Positions 24,579 to 33,586 are shown, numbered from the stretch's first letter. The stretch: DNA of 55,910 nt from an uncultured Muribaculaceae bacterium (GCA_910587355.1 CAJUKF010000012.1:1-55910); one strand, 5' to 3'. Translations and numbers: made by a program. The notes: generated by a model not told the origin, from the sequence alone.

Positions 24579-25286
24579 TCAATAACGGAAAATATCGGTA
24601 TTGCGTGTTGCCGAAAGCTCGTGCATACGCGGCACAAGGGTTCTGAAATGTTCTGCTTCCGAGTGCGCGTCGAGCGACGGCTGGTCTTTCCATGTCTCGA
24701 ATATCATGAAGTAGTCCGGACGTGTCACACTCCTGTATATGTCATAGTCAATCATGCCGGCATCGCTCTGTGAAGCTGCCACAAGTTTCATGGCCGTATC
24801 GAGCAGTGCGTCTGTCTCACCCTCTTTGGCCGACATCATGCAGTTGATGCGTATCTGTTCACCTTCAGTGTCTGTATTGGTTTTCTCGAAGCGCCCGACA
24901 GCAAGGGGAGCAATGGCCTCCATTTGAGGCACTATCGTAGTGAAGTGCTCCGAGGCCGAGTGTGCGTCGAGCGACGGCTGGTCTTTCCATGTCTCGTAGA
25001 TTATGAAGTGTCCGGGCCGGGTTGCGCTCTCGTACATGTCATATTCCATTTCGCCTGCGTCTTCCTGCGAAGCGGCCACGAGTTTCTGGCCAAGTTCAGC
25101 GGCTTCGGCGGCGCGTTCCTCGCCCACATTGTAGACGCAGTTCAGGCGGATGAATTCTGTTGCCGTTTTTTCCTGAGCGGCGGCAGCTGTTTCGCTGTCG
25201 GCCTTGTTAGCTGTGCCGGAGCAACTTCCTGCCATTGCGGCACCTCCTATGAGACATGCTCCGAAAAAGATTTTCTTTAACATCAT
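24579..25286 (-). CDS. Lipoprotein with two tandem ABM domains
   Basis: From ATG 25286 the 235-residue protein begins with a lipoprotein signal (MMLKKIFFGACLIGGAAMAGSC), so it should be anchored by its cysteine in the envelope. It then contains two copies of an antibiotic-biosynthesis-monooxygenase (ABM) dimeric alpha/beta barrel domain (about 40-130 and 140-230). Both share LVAAS, DAG-x-x-x-YD, FET/YETWKDQPSLDAHS and EHF. The two copies would form a barrel inside one chain. ABM proteins include quinol monooxygenases and haem-degrading enzymes; no specific activity can be assigned. An ATG at 25319 overlaps the upstream stop as TGATG and could be an alternative coupled start. Confidence 0.82.
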   Translation of the reverse strand: MMLKKIFFGACLIGGAAMAGSCSGTANKADSETAAAAQEKTATEFIRLNCVYNVGEERAAEAAELGQKLVAASQEDAGEMEYDMYESATRPGHFIIYETWKDQPSLDAHSASEHFTTIVPQMEAIAPLAVGRFEKTNTDTEGEQIRINCMMSAKEGETDALLDTAMKLVAASQSDAGMIDYDIYRSVTRPDYFMIFETWKDQPSLDAHSEAEHFRTLVPRMHELSATRNTDIFRY

Positions 25287-25318
25287 ATTGGTATTTTGAT
25301 TAGAGTTCTGAAAAATCA

Positions 25319-26341
25319 TCAGTCACATTTATCCGCCGGATAAACCACTCCGAGCTGCCGGCGTATTTCATCTATTATCTCAATGGTTGCCAGCGAATTG
25401 TCGAGCGTATTAATCCCCGACTCGGTCTTTCCGGCCTCTGTCAGGTCTATGAACTCGCGCACTTCGTAGTAGTAACGGTTGTGTTCGAGCGGCACGGAAA
25501 TATCCTCTTCTTTCAGCTCCACAGGGCGCCCTGACGTAGGTGCCGGACGAGGCATGAACGTAAGTCGGCGGATTGTGTGTATCGTATCGGCAGTGATATT
25601 GCCGTCCTCACCCTCTATTTCAACCGGAAGAAACGAATTGGCGATTTTACTGTAGAGCACTGTTGCATTCATGCCTGGATATGTGAAATTGACGGCGCCC
25701 TGCCCGTCGGCCCCCGACTCCAGCAATATGCCGGTGGCACTGATTGTCTGCGGACGTCCGAAGAGTGCCACCATGGGATAGATTGTATAGATGCCTATAT
25801 CCATTACGGCTCCGTTGGATAATTCCGGATTGAAAGCGTTTGGCAGTTCGCCCTGTTTGTAGCGGTCGTAGCGCGATGAGTATTGGCAATAACTTGCGAA
25901 ATAACGCCTTACAGCGCCGACACGCCCGATGTTCTCGCACAGACGGCCGAAGTTCGGATTCAGAGTGGCAATCATAGCCTCCATAAGCAGCACGCCGTTG
26001 CGCCTTGCGGCCTCGGTCATCAGACGCACCTCGCGCGCATTCGATGCCATAGGCTTCTCACACAGCACATGCCGCCCTCTCTCCATGCACTTTATGGCCT
26101 GCCGGGCGTGCGCATAGTTGGGCGAAGCGATATACACCGCTTTGACCTCCGGGTCTTCAAGCATACTGTCGAGCGATGTATAGCAACGTTCTATGCCGTG
26201 CTCCGAAGCGAACACGCGTCCGCGTTCTTCAGTGCGAGAGTAGATGGCAAGCGCCTCGAAACGCGGGTCCTGTCGAGCTCCTTCAAGAAACCATTCTGTT
26301 ATATTCCCAGTTCCGATAATGCCGAAACCAATTTTCTTCAT
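25319..26341 (-). CDS. Gfo/Idh/MocA family oxidoreductase
   Basis: From ATG 26341 the protein has 340 residues. The N-terminal Rossmann fold shows IGFGIIGTGNITEWF (about 3-17) and the family hallmark CEKPMASNAREV (about 88-99), whose lysine acts in catalysis. The C-terminal alpha/beta domain is about 120-335. These enzymes oxidise or reduce sugars and cyclitols with NAD(P). It lacks a TAT signal, so it is cytoplasmic. The start is set by the GTGNIT fold; the upstream in-frame ATG (26374) would add 11 unrelated residues. It is coupled to the ABM lipoprotein downstream. Confidence 0.9.
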   Translation of the reverse strand: MKKIGFGIIGTGNITEWFLEGARQDPRFEALAIYSRTEERGRVFASEHGIERCYTSLDSMLEDPEVKAVYIASPNYAHARQAIKCMERGRHVLCEKPMASNAREVRLMTEAARRNGVLLMEAMIATLNPNFGRLCENIGRVGAVRRYFASYCQYSSRYDRYKQGELPNAFNPELSNGAVMDIGIYTIYPMVALFGRPQTISATGILLESGADGQGAVNFTYPGMNATVLYSKIANSFLPVEIEGEDGNITADTIHTIRRLTFMPRPAPTSGRPVELKEEDISVPLEHNRYYYEVREFIDLTEAGKTESGINTLDNSLATIEIIDEIRRQLGVVYPADKCD

Positions 26342-26389
26342 ATTGTCGATATTTACATACAGAAGACCTTTCAACGGCCCTGCAGACTA

Positions 26390-26397
26390 CAAAATTA
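26390..26397 (-). promoter_or_regulatory. -7 box of the Gfo/Idh/MocA operon
   Basis: TAATTTTG on the minus strand, 49 bases before the start codon. No clear -33 partner was found. Confidence 0.4.
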
Positions 26398-26582
26398 AGA
26401 AATTTCCGTCTATCGCTCATACACACATGAAAGATTTATAGCATTACCACCGTCTATGTCTGTAAAGAGAATTGCCGCAGAACTGCGCAGAGATAAATTC
26501 CACGGGCAATAATTGCCGCCACTACGCAAAAATTTCGCACTGCGGGAAATTTGTATTAACTTTACGGTCAAATTGAACGACG

Positions 26583-28454
26583 ATGGAGCAGGATTACGAC
26601 AAAATAATCGAACAACGCGCTCAGCATGTGTTCGACGTGATGAGCACACGTGTCTCTTCAGACGAAGTAGCTCTAATCCGCAAGGCCTTCGAGCTGGCAC
26701 GCAAGGCTCATGCATCCCAGAAGCGAAAGACGGGCGAGCCTTATATACTGCATCCCATAGCCGTGGCCACTATCGCAGCTGAAGAACTCGCACTGAGTTC
26801 TCACATGGTGATGGCGGCCTTTTTGCACGACGTTGTCGAGGACACAGACTACACAATCGACGATATCAGCCGCGAATTCGGCGACGATGTCGCTTTTCTC
26901 GTAAATGTGGTCACAAAGCAGAAAAAAGAGAAATATGTCGACTCGCTTCAGGTCGACAATTTCCGTCAGATGCTCAACTCCGTGCAGTTCGACATCCGTG
27001 CTCTGCTCGTAAAACTCGCCGACCGCCTCCATAACATGCGCACCCTCTCTTCAATGCGCCCTGACAAACAGATGAAAATCGCTGGCGAGACGGATTATTT
27101 CTACGCTCCGCTTGCCAACCGTCTCGGCTTCTACAATGTCAAGACCGAGCTCGAGAATCTCAGTTTCCGCTTCCGCTGTCCCCACGAATACGATGAGCTT
27201 ACCACACTGATTGCCCGCGATGAAGCCGCACAGCGCGAACGTCTCAAAATATTCACCGACAATATCAAATCCACTCTCGCCGAAGCCGGTCTGGATGCCG
27301 ACGTATATGTGGAGTACCGCAAGCCCTACAGCATATGGCGCAAGATGCACAAATACGGCGACGACTTCAACCACCTCAAATACCGGCATTTCACCGATGT
27401 GGTTTTCCATTGCCCCAAAGGTGTGTCCGAGAAAGACATGGCCCTAAAATATTATGCCGTCCTCACCGACCGCTTCAAGGAAAAGCCCGGCGGTATCACC
27501 AATTACATCGACTCACCCAAAGAGAACGGCTATCAGAGTTTCCACGTCAAGCTCCTTGCAGACTTCGGTCGCTGGCAGGAAGTGCACATAAGCAGCGACC
27601 GAATGCTCCGAGACTCTCAGCTCGGATGCGTGGCCGAGCGCTCCGAAGACAACATACAGCGCTGGATTGAAAAGTTCCGCAACATTCTCCGCGACCTCGC
27701 TGCTCAGGAAGACGGCGACGGTTCGGGCAATTTCATCGAGAATGTAGTCACGTCGTTCTACAACGACGATATAATGACATTCACCCCAAAAGGCCGTCCT
27801 GTTATCCTGCCCCAGAAGGCCACTGTGCTCGACTTCGCCTACGAGGTCGACTCTACGCTCGGCGAAAAGGCAAAATACGCGCGTATCAACGGATTCCTCG
27901 CTTCTGTAAAGGCTCAGCTGCGCCGCGGCGACGTGGTGGAAATCTTCTGCGACGAAGGAAGCCATCCTCTGCCCGACTGGCTCGACTCTGTAATCACATA
28001 CAAGGCCAAGAAAGAAATAACCGCATATCTCGACTCGCTGCCCGCTCCTCCTTTCAAGCGCTGTCACGACTGCTCGCCTATTCCGGGAGAAGAAGTAATC
28101 GGCTTCCGCGAGCCAGACGGCTCAATCACCGTCCATAAGCGCGATTGTGCCACAGCCATAAAACTCGCGTCACAGTGGGGCGACAGCATAGTATCAGTCG
28201 ACTACGTGCCCGACGGCACCCTCTACCCCGTCGAAATCACCATAAAGGCCGTCGACCGCTACCACCTTTTCATCGACCTTGTCGAGTGCATCTCAAATCA
28301 GCTCAACCTTGCGATTGACGCAATCAACACATCTACAAGCGATTCAATCTCAACAATCAACATATCCTTCGCCGTTCACAGTTTCGACGAACTGCAGTCT
28401 ATCATGCGGCATATCGCCAACATCAAGGGTGTCGACGAAGTCAAACGAAAATAG
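26583..28454 (+). CDS. RelA/SpoT homologue, probably hydrolase-dominant
   Basis: The 623-residue protein is a long RSH enzyme of the stringent response. The HD hydrolase is intact: H57 in ILHPIAVA, HD at 82-83 in FLHDVVED, and LVKLADRLHNMRTL (142-155). The synthetase domain (about 240-350) keeps PKENGYQSFH. But the usual YDLxAxR block reads HFTDVVFH (269-276) and EVQIRT reads EVHISS (333-338), so ppGpp synthesis is doubtful. TGS (about 395-455), a Cys pair (RCHDC, 493-497) and a C-terminal ACT domain (about 545-623) follow. It is shorter than typical Rel (about 730-750). It likely hydrolyses ppGpp, with another RSH elsewhere making it (inference). Confidence 0.88.
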   Translation: MEQDYDKIIEQRAQHVFDVMSTRVSSDEVALIRKAFELARKAHASQKRKTGEPYILHPIAVATIAAEELALSSHMVMAAFLHDVVEDTDYTIDDISREFGDDVAFLVNVVTKQKKEKYVDSLQVDNFRQMLNSVQFDIRALLVKLADRLHNMRTLSSMRPDKQMKIAGETDYFYAPLANRLGFYNVKTELENLSFRFRCPHEYDELTTLIARDEAAQRERLKIFTDNIKSTLAEAGLDADVYVEYRKPYSIWRKMHKYGDDFNHLKYRHFTDVVFHCPKGVSEKDMALKYYAVLTDRFKEKPGGITNYIDSPKENGYQSFHVKLLADFGRWQEVHISSDRMLRDSQLGCVAERSEDNIQRWIEKFRNILRDLAAQEDGDGSGNFIENVVTSFYNDDIMTFTPKGRPVILPQKATVLDFAYEVDSTLGEKAKYARINGFLASVKAQLRRGDVVEIFCDEGSHPLPDWLDSVITYKAKKEITAYLDSLPAPPFKRCHDCSPIPGEEVIGFREPDGSITVHKRDCATAIKLASQWGDSIVSVDYVPDGTLYPVEITIKAVDRYHLFIDLVECISNQLNLAIDAINTSTSDSISTINISFAVHSFDELQSIMRHIANIKGVDEVKRK

Positions 28455-28480
28455 CCTTTCATGGCCCTAAACAGATACTT

Positions 28481-29386
28481 ATGAACTCACGAATATTATT
28501 CATAATCCTCACCGCAGCCTCTCTCTCGCTTGGCTCATGCTCTGTGGTCAGCAAAATAGGAACCTCACGCAAGTCCGGCTCCTCCGAAGTACGTACCGGA
28601 ACCGTAAAACCCGACAAAGACGAATCTCCGGCAACAGTATTACCACCCACCCCGGCCGGGAATGTACAGATTCCTCAACCCGAAGAACTGACCGGGGGTG
28701 AATGGACAGTTGCATCGGTAGGTGAACTCAACATCAACGCAGAAGACGATGTTCCCTACGTAAATTTCGACAGCAAGGGAAAATTCTACGTCTCCGACGG
28801 ATGCAATGTCATCAATGGACACTATATGGTTCTTTCCGACGGACACATGGCATTCTCGCAGATACTCTCCACCAAGAAATACTGCCCCGACATAGAGTAC
28901 AGCGCCCCTATAGCCGCTGTCTTCTCCGACAACTCATCGTACGTGTCCGACTGCCGCAAAATAGGCCGTGAGACATATCTTTATCTCCGCAATTCCCGCG
29001 GTAATGTGATGCTCACGCTCCGACGTCACAACATGGAATTTCTCAATGGCGAGTGGCGCGTAACATCCGCCGAAGGTAAGAAAATCAACGACCCCGAGGC
29101 AAATCTTTTCTTCGATATCCCCGAGATGAAAGTACACGGCAATACAGGTTGCAACTTCTTCAATGGCGAGATTTACATCGACCCCAACCGGCCTAATGCA
29201 ATCGACATATCCAATATCTCCATTACAACCACCGCCTGCAAGAAATCCGACCAGGAGCGGCGCATCGTGGTGGCTCTCGAAATGTCTGTATCGGCTGTCA
29301 GCGGAAAACACGATGATACTGTGCTTATGCTCGATAAGAAAGGCAAAGAAGTCATGACTCTCAAGCGAGTTAACAACGAAAAATAA
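28481..29386 (+). CDS. Lipoprotein with two META domains
   Basis: The 301-residue protein starts with a lipoprotein signal ending LSLGSC. After a polar linker it has two META/HslJ-like domains: about 72-180 (EWTVASVGELNI, SDGCNVINGHY) and about 188-298 (EWRVTSAEGKKI, GNTGCNFFNGE, TTTACKK). The N-G-C-N core of the fold is present in both. META proteins sit in the outer or inner membrane and are linked to stress tolerance; no enzymatic role is known. It lies 26 bases after the RSH gene and could be co-transcribed. Confidence 0.85.
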   Translation: MNSRILFIILTAASLSLGSCSVVSKIGTSRKSGSSEVRTGTVKPDKDESPATVLPPTPAGNVQIPQPEELTGGEWTVASVGELNINAEDDVPYVNFDSKGKFYVSDGCNVINGHYMVLSDGHMAFSQILSTKKYCPDIEYSAPIAAVFSDNSSYVSDCRKIGRETYLYLRNSRGNVMLTLRRHNMEFLNGEWRVTSAEGKKINDPEANLFFDIPEMKVHGNTGCNFFNGEIYIDPNRPNAIDISNISITTTACKKSDQERRIVVALEMSVSAVSGKHDDTVLMLDKKGKEVMTLKRVNNEK

Positions 29387-29451
29387 TTGACTTTTCGCTC
29401 ATGGTTTAACTTTCAGGACATAAGAGCAAAACTTGTTGCAAAAAAATTTCG

Positions 29452-29459
29452 TAAATTTG
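29452..29459 (+). promoter_or_regulatory. -7 box very close to the DUF4421 start codon
   Basis: TAAATTTG ends ten bases before the ATG at 29470. The transcript would begin only a few bases before the start codon, giving an almost leaderless mRNA. No TTTG is found at 19-21 bases. Confidence 0.5.
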
Positions 29460-29469
29460 CACACCCGAT

Positions 29470-30519
29470 ATGAAACGCCCTTCAGTTTTTGCTTTGCTCT
29501 TTGTTATACTCATTGCGGCCCTGGTGCCACAGCGGGTCGATGCCATATCATTTAACCTCGATTCCATAGCGGCATGGGGCAAATTTCCGCGTTTCTGTGT
29601 AAACACTTATCGCTGGGGCGACAAGTTCTTCAACGGCTACGATACCGCTTATGTCAACCCCACGGGTTACAAATTCAATGTAAAACTCACCACCGACAGC
29701 TGGATTGAAGCCTACAATTTCCAGCTGCCCAATCACACACGCATATTCATGACCTCCGACAACTCCACATCGGCAGGTCTGTATCTCACCTACCTCGCCG
29801 TCTCGGTTGGATATGACATCAACTTAAGCAAAATCCTCGGAGGAGTCGACCGCTCGCGCAAACGCTTCCGTTTCGGCTTCAACTGCATGCTCTTCGCAGC
29901 CGAGTTTTATATGTCTAAAAACGATGGAGGCACCACTATCAAGCGATTCGGCGAATATGACCATGTTCATATTCCATTCGACGGAGTCAACAATTCGACC
30001 TGGGGACTTGACGCCTATTATTTTTTCACACATAAACGATACTCCGAAGCAGCCACTTTCAACTTCAGTCGTATTCAGCGCAAAAGTCACGGCTCGTTCT
30101 ATACCGGGTTCTCTATTTACTCGCAGAAACTCGATTTCGACTTCAATGTGCTGCCCGAGCCTCTGAAAAACGAACTTCCCTCGACCTGGCCGAACAAACA
30201 TTATCGTGTAAACACTCACAACTATGCCGTACGCTTCGGCTACGGATACAACTGGGTATTCGCGCCGAAATGGGTGCTTGGCGTCAGCGAATCTCCGATT
30301 ATCGGCGTCCGAAAAGGATTCGTGGTATCCGATGTCGAAAAGACTTCCGTATCCATTTACAACCGCCTCAAGCTTTCAGTCGTATGGAACAGCAACAAAT
30401 GGTTCTTCGGTTTTGTCGGAAAAGCTGACCTCGCAATCCTCTCCGATAAAGAGACTCTCTACGCAGGAGGCACAATAAGCGGTGAAGCCGTAATCGGCTA
30501 TCGCTTCAACATTTGGTAA
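29470..30519 (+). CDS. DUF4421 outer-membrane-type protein
   Basis: The 349-residue protein has a signal peptide (about 1-25) and the DUF4421 landmarks: YRWGDKFFNGYDTAYV, an aromatic stretch with SAGLYLTYLAVSVGYDINLSKI, and many alternating hydrophobic/polar strands ending in aromatic residues. This is consistent with an outer-membrane beta barrel, and the terminal residues (GYRFNIW) fit a barrel closing strand. The function of the family is unknown. It probably has its own transcript, with a promoter just upstream. Confidence 0.82.
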   Translation: MKRPSVFALLFVILIAALVPQRVDAISFNLDSIAAWGKFPRFCVNTYRWGDKFFNGYDTAYVNPTGYKFNVKLTTDSWIEAYNFQLPNHTRIFMTSDNSTSAGLYLTYLAVSVGYDINLSKILGGVDRSRKRFRFGFNCMLFAAEFYMSKNDGGTTIKRFGEYDHVHIPFDGVNNSTWGLDAYYFFTHKRYSEAATFNFSRIQRKSHGSFYTGFSIYSQKLDFDFNVLPEPLKNELPSTWPNKHYRVNTHNYAVRFGYGYNWVFAPKWVLGVSESPIIGVRKGFVVSDVEKTSVSIYNRLKLSVVWNSNKWFFGFVGKADLAILSDKETLYAGGTISGEAVIGYRFNIW

Positions 30520-30663
30520 AAGCTATTTGTTAACAACAATAGGAATTTAACTTAAAAGCTGTTTTATTTTAACATTTTCATTGCAAATTAATAAGGATAT
30601 TTAAAAACCCGGATTTAACGCAAATAAAGTATAAGAAGATATACAACATAGAAGAATTTACGT

Positions 30664-30671
30664 TAAATTTG
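30664..30671 (+). promoter_or_regulatory. -7 box of the HtrA gene
   Basis: TAAATTTG ends 28 bases before the start codon of the protease gene, within a 180-base AT-rich gap that holds no other feature I can identify. Confidence 0.55.
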
Positions 30672-30699
30672 CAGCAAACTACAATCTACCTATATAGCA

Positions 30700-32229
30700 A
30701 TGAAGAAAGAAATCATCACATCGGCCATAGCGTGTGCAGCCCTTATTGCATCAGTCACCGCTCTCGTTGTCCGCGCCGACAACGCAAGGCCTGATACCTT
30801 TTTAGTAAGCAATTCCTCCGGCAACTCGTCGCAGACTGCGCCCCAGGGCAATGCCCGCTTCATTTCTCAGGAGGAATTCATCCGCGCAGCCGAACAGACC
30901 GTCAACGGTGTTGTCTCGGTAAAAAGCTTCGCCACTCCCCAGTCGCGCCGCCAGCAGCAGTATGGCGGAGGCGATTTCTACGACGACCCTCTCTTCGACT
31001 TCTTCTTCGGACCGCAGCAGCGCCGCCGCCAGCAACAGCAGCCCAGAGAGGAGCCCAAACAGCAGCAGATTGGTCTCGGTTCTGGCGTTATCATCAGTCC
31101 CGACGGATATATCGTCACAAACAACCATGTGATTGCCGATGCCGAACGTCTTGAAGTCACTCTCAACGACAACCGCAACTTCAACGCCACTGTCGTGGGA
31201 AGCGACCCCGATACCGACCTGGCTCTTATCAAAATCGATGCTCCCGACCTCCACGTCATCCCCATGGGGAACTCCGAAGACCTTAAGGTGGGCGAGTGGG
31301 TGCTTGCCGTCGGCAACCCCTTCGGATTCACATCCACTGTCACCTCGGGTATCGTCAGTGCTAAAGCCCGTAACATATCCTCGAGCGTCGGCGAGCCCTC
31401 GCGCGGCGGAATCGAATCATATATCCAGACCGATGCTGCCGTCAACCGCGGCAACTCCGGCGGAGCGCTCGTCAACCTTAAAGGCGAACTCGTAGGCATC
31501 AACACCGCCATCTACTCCCAGACCGGCACCTACGCAGGCTGCTCGTTTGCAATTCCTACATCAATAGTACAGAAAGTTGTCAACGACATACACAGCTTCG
31601 GCACTGTGCAGCGCGCTTACCTCGGCATCGCTTTCCGAGAACTCACGCCCGAACTCGTAAGTGAGAAAGGAATCAAAGGCACCACATCCGGCATTTACGT
31701 CCAGGAAGTCAACGACCGCACCGCTGCCCGTCAGGCAGGCCTGCAGCCCGGCGACGTAATTGTATCCCTCGGCAAGAAACCCACACGCTCAACCGCCGAA
31801 ATGCAGGAGGCTATAACAAGCTTCAGCCCCGGAGACGAAGTGGAAATCGTATTCTACCGCGAAGGCAAAAAGCACACTGCCAAAGCCACACTCCGCAACA
31901 GCAAAGGCGATGTGAGCATAACTCGCGCCGACAATGAGACTTCTCTCGGAGCCGCTTTCGCCGGCATCGACGAAAGCATGGCCCGCAGCCTCGGCATAAG
32001 CCATGGCGTTGCAGTGACTGAACTCGACAAAGAGGGCCGATTCGCCAAATCAGGTATGCGCGACGGATTCATAATACTCAGCATCAACGGAAACCGTGTA
32101 TCTTCGGCCGACGACATAAAATCGCTCTATAAGGCCATTACCAAGTCTGCCGACGAAAAAGTAATGTTCATCTCCGGCATATATCCCACCGGTAAGGCCG
32201 CTTACTACGCTGTTCCCCTCGACGACTGA
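30700..32229 (+). CDS. HtrA/Do-type periplasmic serine protease
   Basis: The 509-residue protein is a Do-family protease and chaperone that clears misfolded envelope proteins. A membrane or signal segment lies at about 5-25. The trypsin-like domain has the catalytic triad H143 (VTNNHVIAD), D173 (PDTDLALIK) and S253 (NRGNSGGAL). Two PDZ domains follow (about 305-395 and 405-505). A Gln/Arg-rich insert (about 105-125, many RRQQQQ) takes the place of the usual LA-loop segment. It has its own promoter and is followed by a strong hairpin, so it is monocistronic. Confidence 0.95.
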   Translation: MKKEIITSAIACAALIASVTALVVRADNARPDTFLVSNSSGNSSQTAPQGNARFISQEEFIRAAEQTVNGVVSVKSFATPQSRRQQQYGGGDFYDDPLFDFFFGPQQRRRQQQQPREEPKQQQIGLGSGVIISPDGYIVTNNHVIADAERLEVTLNDNRNFNATVVGSDPDTDLALIKIDAPDLHVIPMGNSEDLKVGEWVLAVGNPFGFTSTVTSGIVSAKARNISSSVGEPSRGGIESYIQTDAAVNRGNSGGALVNLKGELVGINTAIYSQTGTYAGCSFAIPTSIVQKVVNDIHSFGTVQRAYLGIAFRELTPELVSEKGIKGTTSGIYVQEVNDRTAARQAGLQPGDVIVSLGKKPTRSTAEMQEAITSFSPGDEVEIVFYREGKKHTAKATLRNSKGDVSITRADNETSLGAAFAGIDESMARSLGISHGVAVTELDKEGRFAKSGMRDGFIILSINGNRVSSADDIKSLYKAITKSADEKVMFISGIYPTGKAAYYAVPLDD

Positions 32230-32238
32230 AAATTTTAA

Positions 32239-32272
32239 GTCTCCGGAGACGAACTATCACGTCTCCGGAGAC
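32239..32272 (+). terminator. Terminator after the HtrA gene
   Basis: A 13-base stem (32239-32251 with 32260-32272) has a loop of eight. The arm core GTCTCCGGAGAC is itself palindromic. Only a weak T-rich tail follows (TTATTATTT). Confidence 0.7.
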
Positions 32273-32329
32273 GTTATTATTTGCAAGTGATACTTTTTTA
32301 CCACTAACTACATAAAGACCCGAAACAAA

Positions 32330-32533
32330 ATGAAAGGACTTCCCATTATCATCGCAGCTATCGGCGGCGCTTTAGTAGGCGCAGCCACAGCACTCCTTCT
32401 TGCCCCCCAGACCGGCAGCCAGACCCGCGAATCAATCAAAGACTTCATCCGCACACACGTCCCCGGCATCAAGGCCGCTGAACTCGAAGACCTCGCCGAC
32501 CAGATTGCAGACGAAATCAAAGACATAAAATAA
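32330..32533 (+). CDS. YtxH-like small membrane protein
   Basis: The 67-residue protein has one Gly/Ala-rich N-terminal membrane helix (about 4-27) with the typical GGALVGAATALLLAPQTGSQTR motif of YtxH proteins, then an amphipathic helical tail. The family is linked to general stress and membrane-associated roles without known chemistry. It starts a set of four small genes (32330-33487) with short spacing or overlaps. Confidence 0.8.
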   Translation: MKGLPIIIAAIGGALVGAATALLLAPQTGSQTRESIKDFIRTHVPGIKAAELEDLADQIADEIKDIK

Positions 32534-32544
32534 TTCCGACACAT

Positions 32545-32751
32545 ATGAAAGGTCTCTGCACATTCCTATTGGGGGCTGCCGTCGGAGCTGTCGCCGCGGC
32601 TCTTCTCACTCCCACGACCGGAGAAGAACTCCGTGCGCGCATCAAGGTCATACTCCAGAAACACGGCATCATCGCCGCTGATGACATCGACGAACTCGTC
32701 GAAATGATTGCCTGTCAGGTAGAAGACTCCTCCAAGGAGAAAAAAGCCTGA
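32545..32751 (+). CDS. Second YtxH-like small membrane protein
   Basis: The 68-residue protein has the same build as its neighbour 11 bases upstream: a helix with FLLGAAVGAVAAALLTPTTGEELR, followed by a helical acidic tail (DDIDELVEMIACQ). The two are probably tandem paralogues. Confidence 0.78.
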   Translation: MKGLCTFLLGAAVGAVAAALLTPTTGEELRARIKVILQKHGIIAADDIDELVEMIACQVEDSSKEKKA

Positions 32752-32835
32752 CGCTTTCACGGCGGCTTTTACATAACGGCTGCCCGGCACCTATGGCGCC
32801 GGGCGCAGTCGTTTAACTGTTATTACTATCGCATT

Positions 32836-33234
32836 ATGTCGGACAACGAAAACAGAACAGGTCTGTCGGCCATATCGGCATCAATAAAACAGTATCTCCA
32901 GCTTCTGGTAGAAGATACACGCCTCAGCGTGACCGAAAAGCTTACCCGCCTTCTCGCTGCCATTGCGCTCGCATCGCTGCTCACCATACTCATCACCGTC
33001 GTGCTGCTCTTTGCCACCATATCCAGCGCACTGGCACTCTCTATGGTCATGAGTCCCGTATGGGCATTTATAATCGTAGCAGGATTCTTCCTCTTGATTA
33101 TGGCTCTCCTGATTATATTCCGTATGCAGCTGCTCGTAAATCCCATAGCGCGTTATCTCTCGCGTCTGCTGCTGCCCGCGCCACAACCCGCTAAAACAGA
33201 AAACAATGATGAATCTGCCTCCGTACCCCAATGA
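32836..33234 (+). CDS. Phage-holin-family (PF07332-type) membrane protein
   Basis: The 132-residue protein has an N-terminal amphipathic region (1-40, with SIKQYLQLLVEDTRLSVTEKLTRLL). Two transmembrane helices follow (about 41-67 and 74-98), then a basic helix and a polar tail. This is the layout of the cellular 'putative holin superfamily' proteins found with YtxH genes in many Bacteroidales, so it is not evidence of a prophage. It overlaps the next gene. Confidence 0.75.
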   Translation: MSDNENRTGLSAISASIKQYLQLLVEDTRLSVTEKLTRLLAAIALASLLTILITVVLLFATISSALALSMVMSPVWAFIIVAGFFLLIMALLIIFRMQLLVNPIARYLSRLLLPAPQPAKTENNDESASVPQ

Positions 33235-33487
33235 GACCCCGTCCGACTGGCAGGGAATGACGCTGCAGCAGATACAGATGCGGCGTACCCTTGTGCAGGC
33301 ACGCATGGAAATACAAAAGTTCAAAATGTCGGCGCAGATTGACCGTTACAGGCGCCGCTCACCTGTTTTCGGCGCCCCCGACTCCCTTTTCTCTCGCCTC
33401 ACCGGCGCTCTCACTCTCGCCGAATACGGATTCATTGCCTTAAAGGCATTCAGGTTCGTCGCTCCGCTTTTCCGACGCCGTAAATAA
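33206..33487 (+). CDS. Small basic protein of the YtxH cluster
   Basis: The 93-residue protein overlaps the end of the holin-family gene by 29 bases in another frame. It is basic, with a helix carrying LQQIQMRRTLVQARMEIQKFKM, a hydrophobic stretch near the C-terminus (LTLAEYGFIALKAFRFVAPLF) and a final RRRK. Probably a peripheral membrane partner of the three genes before it. No named family recognised. Confidence 0.65.
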   Translation: MMNLPPYPNETPSDWQGMTLQQIQMRRTLVQARMEIQKFKMSAQIDRYRRRSPVFGAPDSLFSRLTGALTLAEYGFIALKAFRFVAPLFRRRK

Positions 33488-33518
33488 AAACAGCGATTTT
33501 TTATTTCACAACACGTAG

Positions 33519-33538
33519 GGGCGCGATTAATCGCGCCC
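33519..33538. repeat. Perfect 20-base palindrome, REP-like
   Basis: The bases around GCGCGATTAATCGCGC form a perfect 20-base palindrome, preceded by GTAG. GC-rich palindromes of this kind recur between genes in many bacterial genomes as REP-like elements. It lies after the YtxH cluster and could also act as a weak terminator. Confidence 0.6.
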
Positions 33539-33586
33539 GCGAGACGAAAGGTAACTTTTAACACCCGAAATTAAGTAAACCACATT

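Noticed and set aside
32836..33234. Prophage holin
   Set aside because: The holin-like family here travels with YtxH genes in ordinary chromosomes; no lysin, capsid or integrase gene is near.
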